The notes below the pieces were generated by a model, which had not been told where the DNA came from, did no database searches, and saw only the letters and a program-made list of their open reading frames with translations. A DNA stretch of 64,000 bases from Dictyoglomus sp. NZ13-RE01 (GTDB lineage Bacteria > Dictyoglomota > Dictyoglomia > Dictyoglomales > Dictyoglomaceae), in contig NIRF01000005.1 of NCBI GenBank assembly GCA_002878375.1, positions 1-64,000 of the forward strand, read 5' to 3'. The position numbers and the translations under genes are program-made. Each line of letters opens with the position of its first letter. Within the stretch, counting starts at the first letter, position 1. Of this stretch, positions 1 through 7,398 are shown one piece after another.

Positions 1-85
1 CTTTTATTAAACTCATTATTAACACAATTAAAATTTCTTTTATCTTTTTTCTTAAAGAAAAATCTGGTAGAATATTAATGACCAT
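1..85 (-). CDS. 5' end of an unidentified protein gene (partial)
   Basis: A start codon at 85 (minus strand) is preceded by a strong ribosome binding site, GGAGGTGA, seven bases upstream. The frame stays open to the window edge, giving 28 codons that begin MVINILPDFSLRKK. The fragment is too short to assign. Basic residues followed by an Ile/Leu-rich stretch could be the start of a membrane segment. The gene is divergent from the MFS transporter gene. Confidence 0.6.
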   Translation of the reverse strand, partial: MVINILPDFSLRKKIKEILIVLIMSLIK

Positions 86-92
86 AGTTTTC

Positions 93-147
93 ACCTCCCG
101 GGGTTTGGATGTTATCTCTTTCTAATCTAATTCTAACCCTGGGAGGT
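93..147 (+). terminator. Long hairpin followed by a T-tract
   Basis: ACCTCCCGGGGTT (93-105) pairs with AACCCTGGGAGGT (135-147), giving 13 bp with one G-U pair and a loop of about 29 bases. TTTTTCTTTT follows on the plus strand, so the element looks like an intrinsic terminator read left to right. No plus-strand gene is visible upstream. In the minus-strand transcript the same arms would cover the ribosome binding site of the gene starting at 85. Confidence 0.45.
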
Positions 148-190
148 TTTTCTTTTCAAAAACTGATTACAGGTCAGTATCACCTAATTA

Positions 191-221
191 TTGACTTGGA
201 GTTTACTCTAAGAGTTATATT
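191..221 (+). promoter_or_regulatory. MerR-type promoter/operator upstream of the MFS gene
   Basis: The -35 box TTGACT (191-196) and the -10 box TATATT (216-221) are separated by 19 bp. That over-long spacer is the hallmark of promoters controlled by MerR-family activators. A dyad, CTTGGAGT-TT-ACTCTAAG (195-212, one mismatch), fills the spacer. An almost identical element in opposite orientation precedes the aldo/keto reductase gene. No MerR-family regulator gene is in the window. Confidence 0.7.
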
Positions 222-257
222 TTTAATGTTAATTTTTCCTTAAGGGAGGAAGAGATT

Positions 258-308
258 ATGAAGAAGAAATTTACTGCTGGGAGAGATGCGTTAGGAGGAG
301 ATTTATGA
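258..308 (+). pseudogene. Remnant of a carboxymuconolactone decarboxylase-like gene start
   Basis: A 16-codon frame, MKKKFTAGRDALGGDL, has a good ribosome binding site (AAGGGAGGAAGAG) and ends in TGA overlapping the ATG of the MFS gene. TAGRDALG matches, from memory, the conserved N-terminus of carboxymuconolactone decarboxylase-family proteins, where an acidic aromatic stretch and about 110 more residues normally follow. I infer that a deletion removed the rest of the gene and placed its start directly before the transporter gene. It could now serve as a translated leader. The alternative is a chance short ORF. Confidence 0.45.
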
Positions 309-1462
309 AGAGGGTAAGAAATAATGAGCTATTATTGTTAAAAATATTTCTTTTTGTTTATTACGCTAATTGGACTTTTATCTTTTTCTTCGTTCCAGTA
401 TATTTGAGAGAGGTCAAGAATTTTTCCATTGGGATGATAGGAACTCTTGGTGCAATTTCTGCCTTTTTGGGAGCTATCTCCCAGATTTTTGTGGGGTATT
501 TGTCTGATCGAATAAAGAAAAGAAAGCCCTTTTTAATATTAAGTGCATTAGGACTTCTCTTTCTTTATCTTTTTATATTTCCTAAATTAAATTCTTTTAT
601 CGCTTTTATTCTTGTTTATGCTTTTATAGGTATTTTTATGAATACTTTAACCACTTTATCTAATGTATTAACTTTTGATTACTCTTCTTCAGAAGGAACA
701 GGAAAGTCTTTTGCCAGTGTGAGGGTTTGGGCCCCAATTGGGTTTTTAACAATGATGCTCACCATAGGCTTTTATCCAAAACTGGCTGAGCCAAACATCA
801 TGTTTACATTAATTCCTTTGATATTTTTATTAAATTTAATTGTAATACTTCTTTTAAAAGAGCCTGAGTTAAAAACAGGTATAAAAACAATTGAATTAAG
901 AGATTTGCAAAGATTTATTTCACAACCTAAGGTAAGAAAGTTTTTATTATTTTATATGTTTTACTTATTTGCTATGTCAGGAGCTGCAGGGAATGTAAAT
1001 CTTTTGATTAGATATCTTGGTGGTTCTAATAGTGATATTAGCTGGGCTCTTTCTGTATGCTCTATTACTGAAATACCTACCACCTTTTTGTGGGGATATT
1101 TGGCAGATAAAATTGGAAGATTGCCTCTGCTAATGTTTACTTCAATTGTTTTACCTATAAGAGTTTTTCTTTATTCATTAACAAGTAAAGCATTAGATGT
1201 AATCCTTATTCAACTTTTTACTCATGGATTAACTTTTGCTATAATGATTACAGTTTCTGCAGTATATATAAATGATTTGGTCTCGGAAGAGGAGAGGGCA
1301 AGTGCACAAGGAACTTTGAGCATGGCAGGTGCCTTTTCTCAAACCTTATCCGCATTAGTATCTGGTAATGTGGCGGATATGGTAGGTCTAAAAGGTATGT
1401 ATGTTTTTCTAACCTTTATAGCTCTAATTTCCACATTTTTGGGATTGAGATTAAAAAAGTAG
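305..1462 (+). CDS. MFS transporter
   Basis: The 385-residue protein has about twelve hydrophobic segments, as expected for a major facilitator superfamily permease of the inner membrane. The loop 2-3 signature GYLSDRIKKRKP is at residues 64-75, and its repeat GYLADKIGR is near residue 263 in the second half, showing the duplicated six-helix architecture. The start ATG sits after GGAGGAG, which lies in the short leader frame before it. Substrate cannot be read from sequence. The MerR-type promoter upstream suggests induction by a small toxic or reactive compound, so efflux is plausible. The hydrolase gene follows after 24 bases, probably in the same transcript. Confidence 0.85.
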   Translation: MKRVRNNELLLLKIFLFVYYANWTFIFFFVPVYLREVKNFSIGMIGTLGAISAFLGAISQIFVGYLSDRIKKRKPFLILSALGLLFLYLFIFPKLNSFIAFILVYAFIGIFMNTLTTLSNVLTFDYSSSEGTGKSFASVRVWAPIGFLTMMLTIGFYPKLAEPNIMFTLIPLIFLLNLIVILLLKEPELKTGIKTIELRDLQRFISQPKVRKFLLFYMFYLFAMSGAAGNVNLLIRYLGGSNSDISWALSVCSITEIPTTFLWGYLADKIGRLPLLMFTSIVLPIRVFLYSLTSKALDVILIQLFTHGLTFAIMITVSAVYINDLVSEEERASAQGTLSMAGAFSQTLSALVSGNVADMVGLKGMYVFLTFIALISTFLGLRLKK

Positions 1463-1486
1463 AAGATTAAAAGGAGAGTAAATAAA

Positions 1487-2356
1487 ATGGATACATTAGA
1501 TAGTCTTTCAGTTAGAGTGATCGTTGAGAATTCAGTGATGCAGGGGAGTTCCTTTTGGGGACTTCATGGAATTTCCTTCTATGTAACTGCAATAAAAGAT
1601 AATTTTGAAAAACATTTTTTAATAGATGTGGGTCAGAGTCATGAAGTGCTTCTTCATAATATGAAACTTATGGAGATAGATCCAAATAAAATAGATGCGA
1701 TCATTCTCACTCATTGCCATTACGATCATACTAATGGTTTAGCAGGATTACTTAAAGAGATTGGGAAAAGCAATATTCCTATTATTGCTCATCCTGATCT
1801 TTTCAGGATTAATTTTGCTGACAAGCCTTATTTAAGATACATAGGAATGTCAACAGAAAATGCAGAATTAAATCTGGAAAAACTTGGTGCAACTTTTTTC
1901 CTTACATCAGATTCACTACAGCTTATGCCAGGACTTATAACTACTGGATATGTACCACGCATAACAGATTTTGAAGAGGGTACATCTTTTAAAACAATTG
2001 ATATGTCAAATCGTATTGTACAGGATTATATGAATGATGATATATCAGTTGTTGGGGCTATAAAGGGGAAAGGGTTGGTTATTCTTACTGGATGTGGTCA
2101 TGCTGGCATAGTAAATATAGTAAAGCATGCTATTGAGCTAACTGGTATATCTAAGGTAGTTTCAATTATTGGAGGCTTACATCTTGTTGATGCATCTATG
2201 GAAAGAATTATGAAAACTGTAGATACTCTTTATTCCTTAGGAGTTGAATCTATATATGCTGGTCATTGTACTGGGTTTAATGCTCAGGTAGAACTAAGGA
2301 AAAAGTTTGGAACACAATTTATGCCTTTACAGGTAGGAAACTATTTTAAATTTTAA
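1487..2356 (+). CDS. Metallo-beta-lactamase-fold hydrolase (COG1237-like)
   Basis: The 289-residue protein carries the metal-binding motif HCHYDH at residues 76-81. Further metal-ligand candidates are in GCGHAG and in GHCTG near the C-terminus. This arrangement matches the group that includes dihydropterin ribofuranosyl-aminobenzene phosphate synthase-like enzymes, many members of which have no known substrate. It is probably cytoplasmic, as no signal peptide is seen. It follows the MFS gene closely with its own ribosome binding site (AAGGAGAG) and is followed by a bidirectional terminator. I would call it only a metal-dependent hydrolase. Confidence 0.8.
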   Translation: MDTLDSLSVRVIVENSVMQGSSFWGLHGISFYVTAIKDNFEKHFLIDVGQSHEVLLHNMKLMEIDPNKIDAIILTHCHYDHTNGLAGLLKEIGKSNIPIIAHPDLFRINFADKPYLRYIGMSTENAELNLEKLGATFFLTSDSLQLMPGLITTGYVPRITDFEEGTSFKTIDMSNRIVQDYMNDDISVVGAIKGKGLVILTGCGHAGIVNIVKHAIELTGISKVVSIIGGLHLVDASMERIMKTVDTLYSLGVESIYAGHCTGFNAQVELRKKFGTQFMPLQVGNYFKF

Positions 2357-2372
2357 AAAAGTATTTATTTGG

Positions 2373-2398
2373 ATGCCCTCCCTATATAGGGAGGGCAT
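2373..2398. terminator. Bidirectional terminator between convergent genes
   Basis: A perfect 26-base palindrome (ATGCCCTCCC arm, TATATA centre) lies between the hydrolase stop and the aldo/keto reductase stop. The minus-strand side continues into a run of T residues. It can end transcription from both sides. Confidence 0.8.
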
Positions 2399-2405
2399 AA
2401 ATATA

Positions 2406-3398
2406 TTACTGTGGGGGAAGTAGGGGTCCTACGATAGGATGAGGAATATAAGGCTCTTCTAAATATTTAATCTCTTCTTCTGTTAATTCAATATCTACTG
2501 CTTTTACAGCATCTTCAAGCTGTTCTAATTTTGTTACTCCTACAATGGGAGCCACGACAGGTTCTTTATAAAGAAGCCAGGCTAAGGCAACCTGAGCTCT
2601 ACTAATACCGCGATTTTTAGCAATCTCACCAACTCTGTCGATTATTGCCTTATCAACATCTTTCATGGAATCGTATTTACCTTTTGCAATTTCGTCGGTC
2701 TCATAACGTATAGTATCTCCCTCCCATGCTCTTGCTAATCTTCCTGCAGCAAGTGGGCTATATGGAGTAAGTCCTATACCCTCTTCCTTACATAGAGGGA
2801 TAAGTTCCCTTTCATCTTCCCTATAAATCAGGTTATAGTGATTTTGCATAGATATAAATCTTGTCCAGCCGTGTTTTTCTGCTACGTAGAGGGCTTTTTG
2901 AAATTGCCATGCAAACATGGCGGATGCTCCTATGTATCTTACTTTTCCAGACTTAACAAGGTCATGAAGGGTTTCCATAGTTTCTTCAATAGGAGTATTA
3001 TAATCCCAGCGGTGAATAATGTATAAATCTATGTAGTCAGTTCCAAGTCTTTTTAAACTTTGGTCTACCTGACTCATAATATGTTTACGGGAAAGTCCTG
3101 CACCGTTTGGACCTTCAAACATACGAGAAAAAACTTTTGTTGCGATGACCACTTCATCTCTTTTTGCAAAATCTTTTAATGCTCTTCCCAAGATCTCTTC
3201 ACTTCTTCCCAGAGAGTATACATTGGCGGTATCAAAGAAGTTAATTCCAAGTTCAAGTGCTCTTTTAATTATGGGGCGACTATTTTCTTCGTCTAAAACC
3301 CATTTATGAAGCCAGACATTTCTATCTCCAAAACTCATACATCCAAGACATATTCTTGATACTTCTAAGCCTGATCTTCCCAATTTCATGTATTTCAT
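2406..3398 (-). CDS. Aldo/keto reductase
   Basis: The 330-residue protein is a TIM-barrel NADP(H)-dependent oxidoreductase of the AKR superfamily. The catalytic tetrad is visible as D56 and Y61 (in FDTANVY), K88 (in ATKV) and H129 (in YIIHRW). Such enzymes reduce aldehydes and ketones. The start at 3398 has GGAGGTGA six bases upstream and starts a short leader under a MerR-type promoter. That promoter matches the one before the MFS gene, so the two are probably co-regulated, perhaps by aldehydes, thiol stress or a drug. The true substrate is unknown. Confidence 0.9.
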   Translation of the reverse strand: MKYMKLGRSGLEVSRICLGCMSFGDRNVWLHKWVLDEENSRPIIKRALELGINFFDTANVYSLGRSEEILGRALKDFAKRDEVVIATKVFSRMFEGPNGAGLSRKHIMSQVDQSLKRLGTDYIDLYIIHRWDYNTPIEETMETLHDLVKSGKVRYIGASAMFAWQFQKALYVAEKHGWTRFISMQNHYNLIYREDERELIPLCKEEGIGLTPYSPLAAGRLARAWEGDTIRYETDEIAKGKYDSMKDVDKAIIDRVGEIAKNRGISRAQVALAWLLYKEPVVAPIVGVTKLEQLEDAVKAVDIELTEEEIKYLEEPYIPHPIVGPLLPPQ

Positions 3399-3424
3399 CT
3401 TTATTCACCTCCAAATTTTTTTAT

Positions 3425-3455
3425 AGTTTAAATTTTAGAGTAAACTCTAAGTCAA
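3425..3455 (-). promoter_or_regulatory. MerR-type promoter/operator of the aldo/keto reductase gene
   Basis: On the minus strand TTGACT (3455-3450) and TAAACT (3430-3425) are separated by 19 bp. The spacer contains a perfect dyad, TTAGAGT-AA-ACTCTAA on the plus strand at 3435-3450. It closely repeats the element at 191-221. Confidence 0.75.
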
Positions 3456-3467
3456 TGCTTTTATAAG

Positions 3468-3496
3468 TTGAAAAATTTTTATATTCTAAATAAAAT
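3468..3496 (+). promoter_or_regulatory. Promoter of the beta-glucosidase gene
   Basis: TTGAAA (3468-3473), a 17 bp spacer and TAAAAT (3491-3496). The predicted transcript start, near 3503, leaves a leader of about 29 bases before the TTG start. It lies back to back with the aldo/keto reductase promoter. Confidence 0.65.
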
Positions 3497-3531
3497 AATC
3501 TGTATTTAATTTTAAGATGGAGGTGATTTTT

Positions 3532-4875
3532 TTGGGAAAGCTGGTTTTTCCAGATGGTTTTCTTTGGGGTACTGCTACGGCATCCTATCAAATTGAAGGA
3601 GCAGTGGATGAGGATGGAAAGGGCGAAACTGTATGGGATAGGTTCTCTCATACTCCAGGAGCAATTTTTGAGTCACAAAATGGTGATATAGCTTGTGATC
3701 ATTATCATTTATGGAGAGAAGATGTTGAACTTATGAAATTTATTGGTCTAAAAGGTTATAGATTTTCAATTTCATGGGCAAGAATCTTTCCAGAAGGAAA
3801 GGGACCTGTTAATTATAAAGGGTTGAATTTTTATCGCCAGTTAATTGATACTCTTATAAAAAACAATATAAAGCCTGTGATAACTCTATATCACTGGGAT
3901 TTACCACAAGCATTAGAAGATAAAGGTGGATGGTTGAATAGAGATACTGCGAAGTATTTTGCAGAGTATGCCAACTTTATTTTTAAAGTATTTGGTAACA
4001 GGGACATAATATGGATTACTCTAAATGAGCCTTGGGTTAATGCTTTTCTTGGATATGGGTTTGGGGTTCATGCTCCTGGAAAAAAAGATATGAAGGGAGC
4101 CTTTATTGCATCTCATAATCTTTTATTAGCGCATGGATTGGCAGTGCAAGCCTTTTATGATAATGGAGTAAAAGGAGAAATAGGAATAGCTTTAAACCTG
4201 AGTCCAGTATATCCTGCATCAGATTCTGAAGAAGATTTAGAGTGTGCAAAGTTGCAAGATGCGTATACCAATAGGTGGTTTTTAGATCCATTATTTAAAG
4301 GCAAATATCCAGAAGAGGTAGAAAATCTTCTTCCAAAATTTAGATGGAACTTCAATTATGATCCAGAGGACTTCAAGATTATAACCACTCCAATAGATTT
4401 TGTGGGAGTAAATTATTATACAAGAACAATAGTAAAGTATGATCCATCCAATCCTTTCCTCCCATTGAAACATGTTGAGGGACCAAATGAAAAAACGGAA
4501 ATGAATTGGGAAGTATATCCAGAAGGCTTATACTATCTTCTTTTTAGATTATCAAAGGATTATATTAACAACATAATAATTACCGAAAATGGAGCAGCCT
4601 TTAAAGATGAACTAAAAGATGGTAGAGTAGAGGATCAAAAGAGAATTGATTATTTAAGAGAACATATTTATCAATGTTACAGGGCTATTAAAGATGGAGT
4701 TAATTTAAGAGGCTATTTTATCTGGACTCTCATGGATAATTTTGAATGGGCTTTTGGTACCAGTAAAAGGTTTGGAATAATATATACAGATTACTCAACT
4801 CAGAAGAGGATATTAAAGGATAGTGCATATTTCTATAAAAAGGTGATTGAAGAAAATGGTATAGAGGGGAGATAA
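3532..4875 (+). CDS. Beta-glucosidase, glycoside hydrolase family 1
   Basis: The 447-residue protein is a GH1 retaining beta-glycosidase. The acid/base E166 is in TLNEPW and the nucleophile E352 is in ITENG; PDGFLWGTATASYQIEG is the usual family start. I place the start at TTG 3532, because GGAGGTGA (3519-3526) lies eight bases upstream; an in-frame ATG at 3517 would contain that ribosome binding site within the coding sequence. No signal peptide is seen, so it should act on oligosaccharides inside the cell. A terminator hairpin overlaps the stop codon. The ROK-family repressor nearby may sense sugars but is not shown to control it. Confidence 0.93.
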   Translation: MGKLVFPDGFLWGTATASYQIEGAVDEDGKGETVWDRFSHTPGAIFESQNGDIACDHYHLWREDVELMKFIGLKGYRFSISWARIFPEGKGPVNYKGLNFYRQLIDTLIKNNIKPVITLYHWDLPQALEDKGGWLNRDTAKYFAEYANFIFKVFGNRDIIWITLNEPWVNAFLGYGFGVHAPGKKDMKGAFIASHNLLLAHGLAVQAFYDNGVKGEIGIALNLSPVYPASDSEEDLECAKLQDAYTNRWFLDPLFKGKYPEEVENLLPKFRWNFNYDPEDFKIITTPIDFVGVNYYTRTIVKYDPSNPFLPLKHVEGPNEKTEMNWEVYPEGLYYLLFRLSKDYINNIIITENGAAFKDELKDGRVEDQKRIDYLREHIYQCYRAIKDGVNLRGYFIWTLMDNFEWAFGTSKRFGIIYTDYSTQKRILKDSAYFYKKVIEENGIEGR

Positions 4876-4885
4876 GCTCCCCTCT
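4863..4885 (+). terminator. Terminator overlapping the bgl stop codon
   Basis: AGAGGGGAG (4863-4871) and CTCCCCTCT (4877-4885) form a 9 bp stem with a five-base loop that contains the TAA stop. The T-tract is weak. The convergent gene ends four bases further on, so the hairpin could serve both directions. Confidence 0.6.
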
Positions 4886-4888
4886 CTT

Positions 4889-5668
4889 CTAATTTATAGA
4901 TACATCTCCCATCTTGCAAAAGATCTCTATTTTACTTTCTTCTTCATTCCCAAATACATATTTTTTATCTTTAAATCTATAGCCTTCTTTTGAGATACTT
5001 AAGTCTCCTAAAGAAATGTGTGGGATAATGGTCCCATTATAATTTTCTGGTAAGTTTATACTTAAATCTCCCATATTACAATTCAATGTGGCATTTTTTG
5101 GACTTTTCAAAAATTTTATATCCATGTCTCCCATGTTTACCACTCCATTTAGATCATCACAACTAATGTTGAGATCCACATCTCCTGCATTTAGTATAAT
5201 CTCTATTTTTTCACAAGATACACTTCCATCTAAATCTCCTGCACTTACTAATATTCTTAGTTTTTTAAGATCAGAGGGAAGAGTTATAGAAAAGTCTCCT
5301 CCTGCAAGTTTAATTTTTCCTTCCTCTAAATGGAATTTACCTTTCCCTTCAATATTTATCTCATTTGTATTCTCCTCAGTTTTTATATCTAAGTCACCGC
5401 CAGAAAGAGAAATTTCAAGTAGTTCATCTTTATTCCATTCTATTTTTTCTCTTATTTCTTTTGAGGAAGGTGTAAAGACACTTTCTAAAATAGAAGGTAC
5501 AATTGAAAGAGCAGAGGAAACTGATTCTCCAATAATTTTACCTAAACTATCTATGTTTTTTATTTTTGATCTCCTTTCTTCTAAAGCATTTATTAGTCTT
5601 TCCGCTTCTTCTGCATTTATTTTTCCTTCTTCCAACATTTTTAAAATTTTTCTTATTTCCTCTTCCAT
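4889..5668 (-). CDS. YvlB/LiaX-like DUF4097 protein
   Basis: The 259-residue protein begins with a short charged helical domain (residues 1-35), of the type found in YvlB and LiaX, where residues like EEGKINAEEAERLI recur. The rest is a repetitive beta-rich region with repeats of the form GDxDIxxxx or GDLSIN, typical of the DUF4097 putative adhesin or beta-helix family. No transmembrane segment or signal peptide is visible. Relatives are linked to cell-envelope stress responses, but the molecular role is not established. Ribosome binding site GGGAGG is eight bases before the ATG. Probably monocistronic. Confidence 0.75.
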   Translation of the reverse strand: MEEEIRKILKMLEEGKINAEEAERLINALEERRSKIKNIDSLGKIIGESVSSALSIVPSILESVFTPSSKEIREKIEWNKDELLEISLSGGDLDIKTEENTNEINIEGKGKFHLEEGKIKLAGGDFSITLPSDLKKLRILVSAGDLDGSVSCEKIEIILNAGDVDLNISCDDLNGVVNMGDMDIKFLKSPKNATLNCNMGDLSINLPENYNGTIIPHISLGDLSISKEGYRFKDKKYVFGNEEESKIEIFCKMGDVSIN

Positions 5669-5689
5669 TTTATTTAACCTCCCTTTATA

Positions 5690-5920
5690 AATTATAAACT
5701 ATATTTTTATAAAAGTATAATTCATATATTAATTTTTGGCAATATCTTTCTAAAAATTAGAAAAATAGCTTTGTAAAAAAGTTGGAGTAAATGTACTCAC
5801 ATAGGAACCAATACAGATAGTATATGCGGGGAAAACGCATTCAAGGTAGAATGAAATAGGTTCATAATGGAGTGATAAACTTTAGTTTACTGAATAGTGG
5901 ATAGAAAGGATATATTTATA
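5690..5920. other. Intergenic region with small dyads, no gene recognised
   Basis: About 230 bases between the YvlB-like and ROK genes. The left part is AT-rich and carries the YvlB-like promoter region (TATAAT on the minus strand at 5696-5691). The right part, 5780-5900, holds GAGTA/TACTC, ATGCG/CGCAT and a longer-range GAACC/GGTTC pair (about 5806 and 5870). These could fold as a small RNA, but no known family is recognised and every frame is broken by stops. Confidence 0.3.
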
Positions 5921-7108
5921 TTAAACTGTTGATAAGACGGGACCTTCAAAGATATCCCAAAATGCCCAGATCCCAGCACCTAAGAGTTCTGCAGGATATT
6001 TTAAGAAGGAGGTTAGTTCTATCCTAACTTCCCCTGCCTCCTTAGTAATACTGAATTTTCTTACTTGTTTTATAACTTCTTTTCTTACATCATCCCAAAA
6101 GTTTGTGTTTGCACCAGTAACTAATGGACCACCAAGTATAATAACATCTGGGTTTAATCCATTCACAATATTAATGATTCCAAAGGCTATTTCGTTTGCA
6201 AATTCTTTGATTAATTCCTTGTTCTCTACATAAATTTCTTCCTTATTTATATCAATTCCCATCTCTTTTGCGATAGGACTGGAAAGAGATGCATATCTTT
6301 CCCAACATCCTTTCTTTCCACATTTACATAGTATTCCATCCTTAGAAATAGTCATATGACCAAATTCACCTGCTGTATTTTTCTTTCCTCTATATAGTTT
6401 TCCTTCTAAGATCAAGCCTGTTCCAATTCCTTCTCCAATATATACATAAACTATATTTGAATCTTCGAGTCCAATCCTTTCTCCTAACATCCCTTCTGCA
6501 ACTACCGCCAAATTAGCCTCATTATCCAATTTTACAGGTATGTTAATATTGAATTTGCTTTTTATTTTTCTATTGAGTAAAGTAGCTAATGGTATATCCT
6601 TCCACTTTAAGTTTGGAGCTATTACTATCTTTTTGAAAGTACTATTAACAATCCCTGGAACACCGATTCCAACAGCATGTATTTTTTCTTTTCCAGTTGG
6701 GAATAATTTTTCTATGCCTTCTGCCACCTTTTCTATGAATTCTTCATGATTTTCAGGAGTATGAAAATCAATACATTCCTCAATTCTCATGGCGAAATTT
6801 ACTTTTGCAATGGTAGATATAGTAACTCCTATTTTTATTGCCATAGCCTTTTTATATTCTGGATTTAGGCTTAAAATGACAGCTTTTCTTCCTAAACCTT
6901 TTGAATAACTACCAACCTCTATGAGAACTCCTTCCTCTAAAAATTGGGTTACAAGGCGTGTGACTGTGCTTTTGCTTAAGTTAAATTTCCTTGCAATATC
7001 TGCCCTTGATATATTTTTATATCTTAAAAATCCATTTAAAATTATTGTCTTGTTAATCTCTCTTTGTTGAGTGACCTTACCAGTTTTTCCCGTTTTTATA
7101 AATACCAT
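5921..7108 (-). CDS. ROK-family transcriptional repressor
   Basis: The 395-residue protein joins an N-terminal winged helix-turn-helix (about residues 20-75, with ISRADIARKFNLSKSTVTRL) to a ROK sugar-kinase-like domain. The ROK zinc motif CKCGKKGCWE is present. This is the architecture of XylR/NagC-type repressors that release DNA on binding a sugar. The effector is unknown. The gene has a TTGACA-17-TAAAAT promoter, and a 15-base palindrome lies between that promoter and the start codon, which suggests autoregulation. The nearest carbohydrate gene is the GH1 beta-glucosidase 1 kb away. Confidence 0.85.
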   Translation of the reverse strand: MVFIKTGKTGKVTQQREINKTIILNGFLRYKNISRADIARKFNLSKSTVTRLVTQFLEEGVLIEVGSYSKGLGRKAVILSLNPEYKKAMAIKIGVTISTIAKVNFAMRIEECIDFHTPENHEEFIEKVAEGIEKLFPTGKEKIHAVGIGVPGIVNSTFKKIVIAPNLKWKDIPLATLLNRKIKSKFNINIPVKLDNEANLAVVAEGMLGERIGLEDSNIVYVYIGEGIGTGLILEGKLYRGKKNTAGEFGHMTISKDGILCKCGKKGCWERYASLSSPIAKEMGIDINKEEIYVENKELIKEFANEIAFGIINIVNGLNPDVIILGGPLVTGANTNFWDDVRKEVIKQVRKFSITKEAGEVRIELTSFLKYPAELLGAGIWAFWDIFEGPVLSTV

Positions 7109-7132
7109 AATTATACCTCGTTGGATAATATT

Positions 7133-7147
7133 ATTTCTTTAAGAAAT
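7133..7147. promoter_or_regulatory. Palindrome in the ROK gene leader, candidate operator
   Basis: ATTTCTT-T-AAGAAAT is a perfect 7-1-7 dyad, just downstream of the predicted ROK transcript start and 25 bases before its start codon. Position fits an autoregulatory operator. Binding is inference only. Confidence 0.45.
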
Positions 7148-7161
7148 AAAATTTATAATTA

Positions 7162-7190
7162 ATTTTAGGATTTTAGTTTAAACATGTCAA
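7162..7190 (-). promoter_or_regulatory. Promoter of the ROK regulator gene
   Basis: On the minus strand TTGACA (7190-7185), a 17 bp spacer and TAAAAT (7167-7162). Its -35 region forms one arm of an inverted repeat with the tRNA-Ala -35. Confidence 0.7.
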
Positions 7191-7199
7191 TATTAAAAT

Positions 7200-7229
7200 T
7201 TGACATGGAGCTTAAGTATGAAGTAAACT
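7200..7229 (+). promoter_or_regulatory. Promoter of tRNA-Ala
   Basis: TTGACA (7200-7205), an 18 bp spacer and TAAACT (7224-7229). The predicted start is about ten bases before the mature tRNA 5' end. Confidence 0.55.
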
Positions 7230-7246
7230 ATCATATAGTTGAAGGT

Positions 7247-7321
7247 GGGGGCGTAGCTCAGTGGGAGAGCGCTTGCTTCGCATGCAAGAGGTCGTGGGTT
7301 CAAATCCCATCGCCTCCACCA
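7247..7321 (+). tRNA. tRNA-Ala (anticodon CGC)
   Basis: The 75-base cloverleaf has acceptor stem GGGGGCG/CGCCTCC with the alanine identity pair G3-U70. The anticodon stem CTTGC/GCAAG encloses loop TTCGCAT, giving anticodon CGC, which reads GCG. The T arm GTGGG-TTCAAAT-CCCAT and an encoded ACCA end are present. It lies alone between the ROK gene and dprA. Confidence 0.97.
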
Positions 7322-7385
7322 AGAGAATAAAATTAAACCAAATTCTATTTTCAACCACAATATGATTTTCTAATCAATTTTATGG

Positions 7386-7391
7386 TAAAAT
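7386..7391 (+). promoter_or_regulatory. Extended -10 promoter of dprA
   Basis: TAAAAT preceded by TGG forms an extended -10 element. Only seven bases separate it from the GTG start codon, so the predicted transcript begins at or next to the start codon. No ribosome binding site is seen, in agreement with a leaderless mRNA. Confidence 0.5.
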
Positions 7392-7398
7392 ACCAAGA

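Noticed and set aside
3421-3651. Minus-strand frame between the aldo/keto reductase and the beta-glucosidase
   Set aside because: It overlaps both promoters and the start of the GH1 gene, and has no recognisable features.
5088-5690. 200-codon open frame antisense to the YvlB-like gene
   Set aside because: It is a serine/phenylalanine-rich mirror of the repeat-rich real gene, with no homology or start signal; the minus-strand frame has the domains and ribosome binding site.
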